From the NCBI GenBank assembly GCA_903911455.1, contig CAIWDQ010000521.1, positions 1 through 5,879 of the forward strand: a DNA stretch of 5,879 nucleotides. The letters run 5' to 3'. The notes beneath the pieces were generated by a model that worked only from the letters and a program-made list of their open reading frames with translations, was not told the DNA's origin and did no database searches. Origin of the DNA: an uncultured bacterium (GTDB lineage: Bacteria > Bacteroidota > Bacteroidia > Bacteroidales > JACABE01). Positions 1 through 3,500 of the stretch are shown here, in pieces (within the stretch, counting starts at the first letter, position 1; the number at the start of each line of letters is the position of its first letter). The translations under genes and the position numbers were made by a program.

Positions 1-448
1 TAATTAGATATATACTATTTTTTAACAAAATATTTTCATTTTCACTGGTAACCTTTTGCCTTTGAATGCAATTAAGAGTTAATAATTGTAATAATCTTTT
101 TTACGCAAGAAATATATGAAATTTTGAAACCTCTTAAAAAATAAAATATATGATAACTTTACTCACATTCAAAAATACTTCCTATTTATTTAAGTTTAAA
201 TTACGATGGTGGCTCATTTCTAAAATAATATACACAAAATTACATAATAATCTACAATTAAACAAGTTTTACTTACATTTTTTCATACTACTTAAACTGT
301 TTGTTTTGTGTAAGAATAAATTCATTGAGTGTTAGCGCTTGTATATATAACCACAATATTACAAGTGTTTTCAGATTTTATTTTTACATTATTTTTCTTA
401 ATTACATATTTTATAAATGCTTTTTTTCAAACAAACAAAATTTAAGCC
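1..448. other. AT-rich upstream region with no recognisable gene
   Basis: This stretch is very AT-rich (about a fifth G+C by eye in the first 60 bases) and has frequent stops in all frames. Forward-strand frames begin at 150 (61 codons) and 301 (86 codons), but their predicted proteins are Phe/Leu/Lys/Asn/Tyr-rich strings typical of translated AT-rich DNA, and the second runs into the large gene in another frame. I see no tRNA, no strong GC-rich hairpin followed by a T tract, and no end of a preceding gene. I looked for the Bacteroidota promoter (TTG near -33 and TAnnTTTG near -7) and found no exact -7 match. The nearest is TGCCTTTG at 57-64, one mismatch, without a well-placed TTG. The promoter of the downstream gene may still lie here. 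The length suggests the gene is not tightly coupled to an upstream operon. Confidence 0.75.
421..448 (+). promoter_or_regulatory. A-rich translation-initiation leader lacking a Shine-Dalgarno
   Basis: The bases before the ATG are a run of seven T (421-427), then a CAAA-type repeat (428-440), then TTTAAGCC. There is no purine-rich GGAGG-like element. Bacteroidota commonly start translation without a Shine-Dalgarno sequence, using A-rich unstructured leaders, and this fits. An in-frame TAA at 443-445, two codons upstream of the ATG, rules out any further 5' extension. The next in-frame ATG is at 641, which would remove the whole signal peptide, so 449 is the supported start. Confidence 0.45.
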
Positions 449-511
449 ATGAAAAAAATTATTCTTATTATTACCTTTTTGGTAATAGGTTTTACCGTCA
501 AAAGTTTTGCT
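449..511 (+). other. Sec signal peptide (residues 1-21)
   Basis: The protein begins with Met-Lys-Lys, followed by a hydrophobic core rich in Ile, Leu, Phe and Val (residues 4-17), then a Lys-Ser-Phe-Ala end. The likely signal peptidase I cut is after Ala21, before Thr22, with Ser19-x-Ala21 as the -3/-1 pair. There is no Cys at the +1 position, so this is not a lipoprotein signal. It supports the start at 449 and export to the periplasm, the first step of T9SS secretion. Confidence 0.9.
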
Positions 512-3500
512 ACACTTATAATAAATGGCAATCAAACCGAGTGTGTTGGAGGATTAGATAATTATATACTTTCAAATACCTTACCGGGAGAAGTATATAC
601 TTGGACTATAACTCCAATAGTACCACCATTAGGTTATACTATTATGTCTCCGACAAATACACAAATAACAGTACAATGGATTACAGCAAATAGTACTCCT
701 GGTTATACTATTCAAGTTACCGGTAATTTAGGTAGTTCTGCCAGTTTAAGTGTAAGTGTTTATTTTTATCCACCTCCTTACATTACATTTAGTAATGAAG
801 TGGGATGTCAAGTAGAGTTATTGAACGATTTTGGCACTTCTTATTCTATTCTGACTGATAGACACGGCTGTGTTAATGTTTGTGAGAATTCACATATAAC
901 TTATTATTCACATGGTCAATCTACTTCAACTTTTACATGGACAGTTTCAGGGGGTACATTTACATTAAATGGATTAACTACAATAACAACAACTGCAAAT
1001 AATGTTGATGTTGATTGGGGTAATACAATTGGACAAGGACAGGTTACTTTAACTGAAAATTATTTATTAGGGTGTCAACCGAAAACAGTCAGTACATGTA
1101 TAAATATAATTGAAACTCCAATTGCAGATTTTACTTGTGATCAAACAAATTTGAATGGTTGTTGGATAATCTGTAATGGACAAGTTGTTACGTTTTCTGA
1201 TTTGTCAACTAGTGTTTCGGATCAAATTATAACTTGGGATTGGGATTTTGGAGATAATACACCACACGCTTTTATTCCAAATCCTTCACACCAATATAAT
1301 AATCCGGGAAATTACAATGTAACTTTAATTATTACTAACAAATGCGGTTGTACAAGTTCAATTTTTAAATGTATAGAAGTAGATCCTGAAATTGGTGTTA
1401 AAATAGAATGTCCGAATGTAGTTTGTGAGAATTCTATAAATTCTTATAAGGTTGATCAGACCTGCAATAGCTATGTCTGGAATATTATTGGAGGTCATTT
1501 GTTAAGTACATCAAATAATGATCAAATTGCAAAAGTAAAATGGGATCAAATAGGTTCAACTGGATTTGGGACAGTAACTGTTACTCCCTCTAATTGCCCT
1601 TATGTAAATTGTTATGGGCCGACTACTATTAGTGTACCGGTTATTCAAGCAAATGGGACTATTGTTGGACCAACTCTTACTTGTACTAATTATTATAATT
1701 GGTATAGACTACCTGCATGGCCTGCAACTAATTTTAAATGGACTATTACTAATAGTGGTGGCTGTAATGCAACTATTCAAAGTTATAATGAAAATAGTCA
1801 TGAAATTGAAATTGCGACTCAAAGTTCTTCCGGTTCATTTACTTTAAATTGTACTTATATTAATACAATAACAGATAATGCTTGTGGTGGAACTGCTTCA
1901 CTAAATGTAGTTGTAACGCTAAAGCCTGAAATAAACCCAATTTCAAAACATTGTACTAATTCATCAGTCTCATGTACCCTTTCCTTAAATACTGTTACAG
2001 GAACAACTTCATGGAATGTAACTGACCAAAACAATAATCCCCTTACAACAATATCAACTAATAATTCAAATACAGTTACTCTAAGTGGTATTTTTACTAC
2101 TGCCGGTAATTATAAAATACAAGCAAGTAATCCTAACTTCTGTGATCCTGATGCTATATTTGTGGAAGTAGTTAATCCACCTAGCCCACCAAGTAGTATA
2201 AATGGTGAGACTATAGTATGTTTGAATACACCATATAGTTATAATATTAATAGTACTACAGGTAGTTTAACAGGTGTTATTTATAACTGGACTATTATTG
2301 ATGGGGGAACTACAACATATCAAGAAGGAAATTCAATAAATTATACATGGTTAAGCACAGGTACTAAATCAATTAGTGTTACTCGTAAATGGGATGATAT
2401 TACTCCACCATGCGCCTCTTCTCCTATAACTTTAAATATTACAAATAGTGTTATTAGTGGAATAATAACTGGACCTAATACCTTTTGTGGAGATGGTGTT
2501 GGGCAATATATAGCAAATACAAATGGTATAATAGGAGATGTTTACGAATGGAGTTTAAATAATAATAGTGCAGGAAGTATTAGTTCGGGGCAAGGCACAA
2601 GTACTTGTCATATTACCTGGAATCATGCTTCAAGTAATGTAAGTTGTATTGTATATTGTAAAGTAACAAAGTGTGGTATCAACACTTCACTTACATCATT
2701 AAGCGTTTCAATTATACCTGTACCATCTTTTACAGCTACTCCTTTTACACAAACAGTTTGTGATGGAGACCCAGTAACTTTTACAATTACAAGTTCACCG
2801 TCAGGATGGCCTGCACCAGGTGATAATTATACAATATATTTTGGAGATGGTCCTAATTCTTATATTTCTGGTATTTGTCCATCAACTTCTCCACCATTAA
2901 CTGCTATACATACTTATACATCAAATTCAAATTCAAATAGTACTTATACAGTAATGCTTATTGTTGGAATTTCTGGTTGCTCAAATTTAGGGACACCTAA
3001 TATTGTTGCAAAAGTTAATGTAAAGCCAAAACCAATAGTCAAGCTTTCACCAAGTGGTAATGAAACTGCTTGTAATCCTTATTCATACACCTTAACTTTA
3101 GCTACTTCATTAGCTACACCCGGTGGTTCGCTAAGCTATGTTTGGTATGGTCCTGGTGGTATCGCTCCAAGTACTTCAAGCTCATTTACACCTTCAACTA
3201 CTTCTTATCCATCAGGTGGAGCTTTTTATGCTGTTGTAACTGATGGCGCAACAGGCTGTTCTACAACATCCGATGTCTTTGATGTTAATATCCAACCTTG
3301 CCCTTCAGGTGGTAGTTGTACTCCTTTAGGGACTCAATATGGCATAACAATGACACAACCATCCATTTCATGTAATTCTGACGGAACTGCATCTACAATT
3401 GTGTCATCATCTGTTGCTGGAAATCAGATTACATCTAATAATTGTTCGGCTTCTTATAATATTAATATTTGGAGTTCAAGTTGGGCAACTCCTGTTGGAG

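Noticed and set aside
47..64. A possible promoter -7 element (TGCCTTTG) and a small GGTAACC palindrome.
   Set aside because: The element has one mismatch to TAnnTTTG and no TTG at suitable distance upstream. The palindrome has only a three-base stem and cannot act as a terminator.
150..335. A 61-codon frame on the + strand upstream of the large gene.
   Set aside because: The translation is a Phe/Leu/Lys/Asn string with no motif, as expected from AT-rich non-coding DNA. It has no recognisable start context.
334..339. The AGCGCT palindrome as a possible operator.
   Set aside because: The symmetry does not extend beyond six bases, so it is expected by chance.
301..561. An 86-codon frame on the + strand running into the large gene.
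   Set aside because: It overlaps the signal peptide region of the large gene in another frame by over 100 bases, and its predicted protein is Tyr/Phe-rich without domain features.
1614..1847. A 77-codon Leu-rich frame on the + strand inside the large gene.
   Set aside because: It is an out-of-frame reading of Thr/Ile/Val-rich module codons. The main frame here encodes recognisable PKD-like modules.
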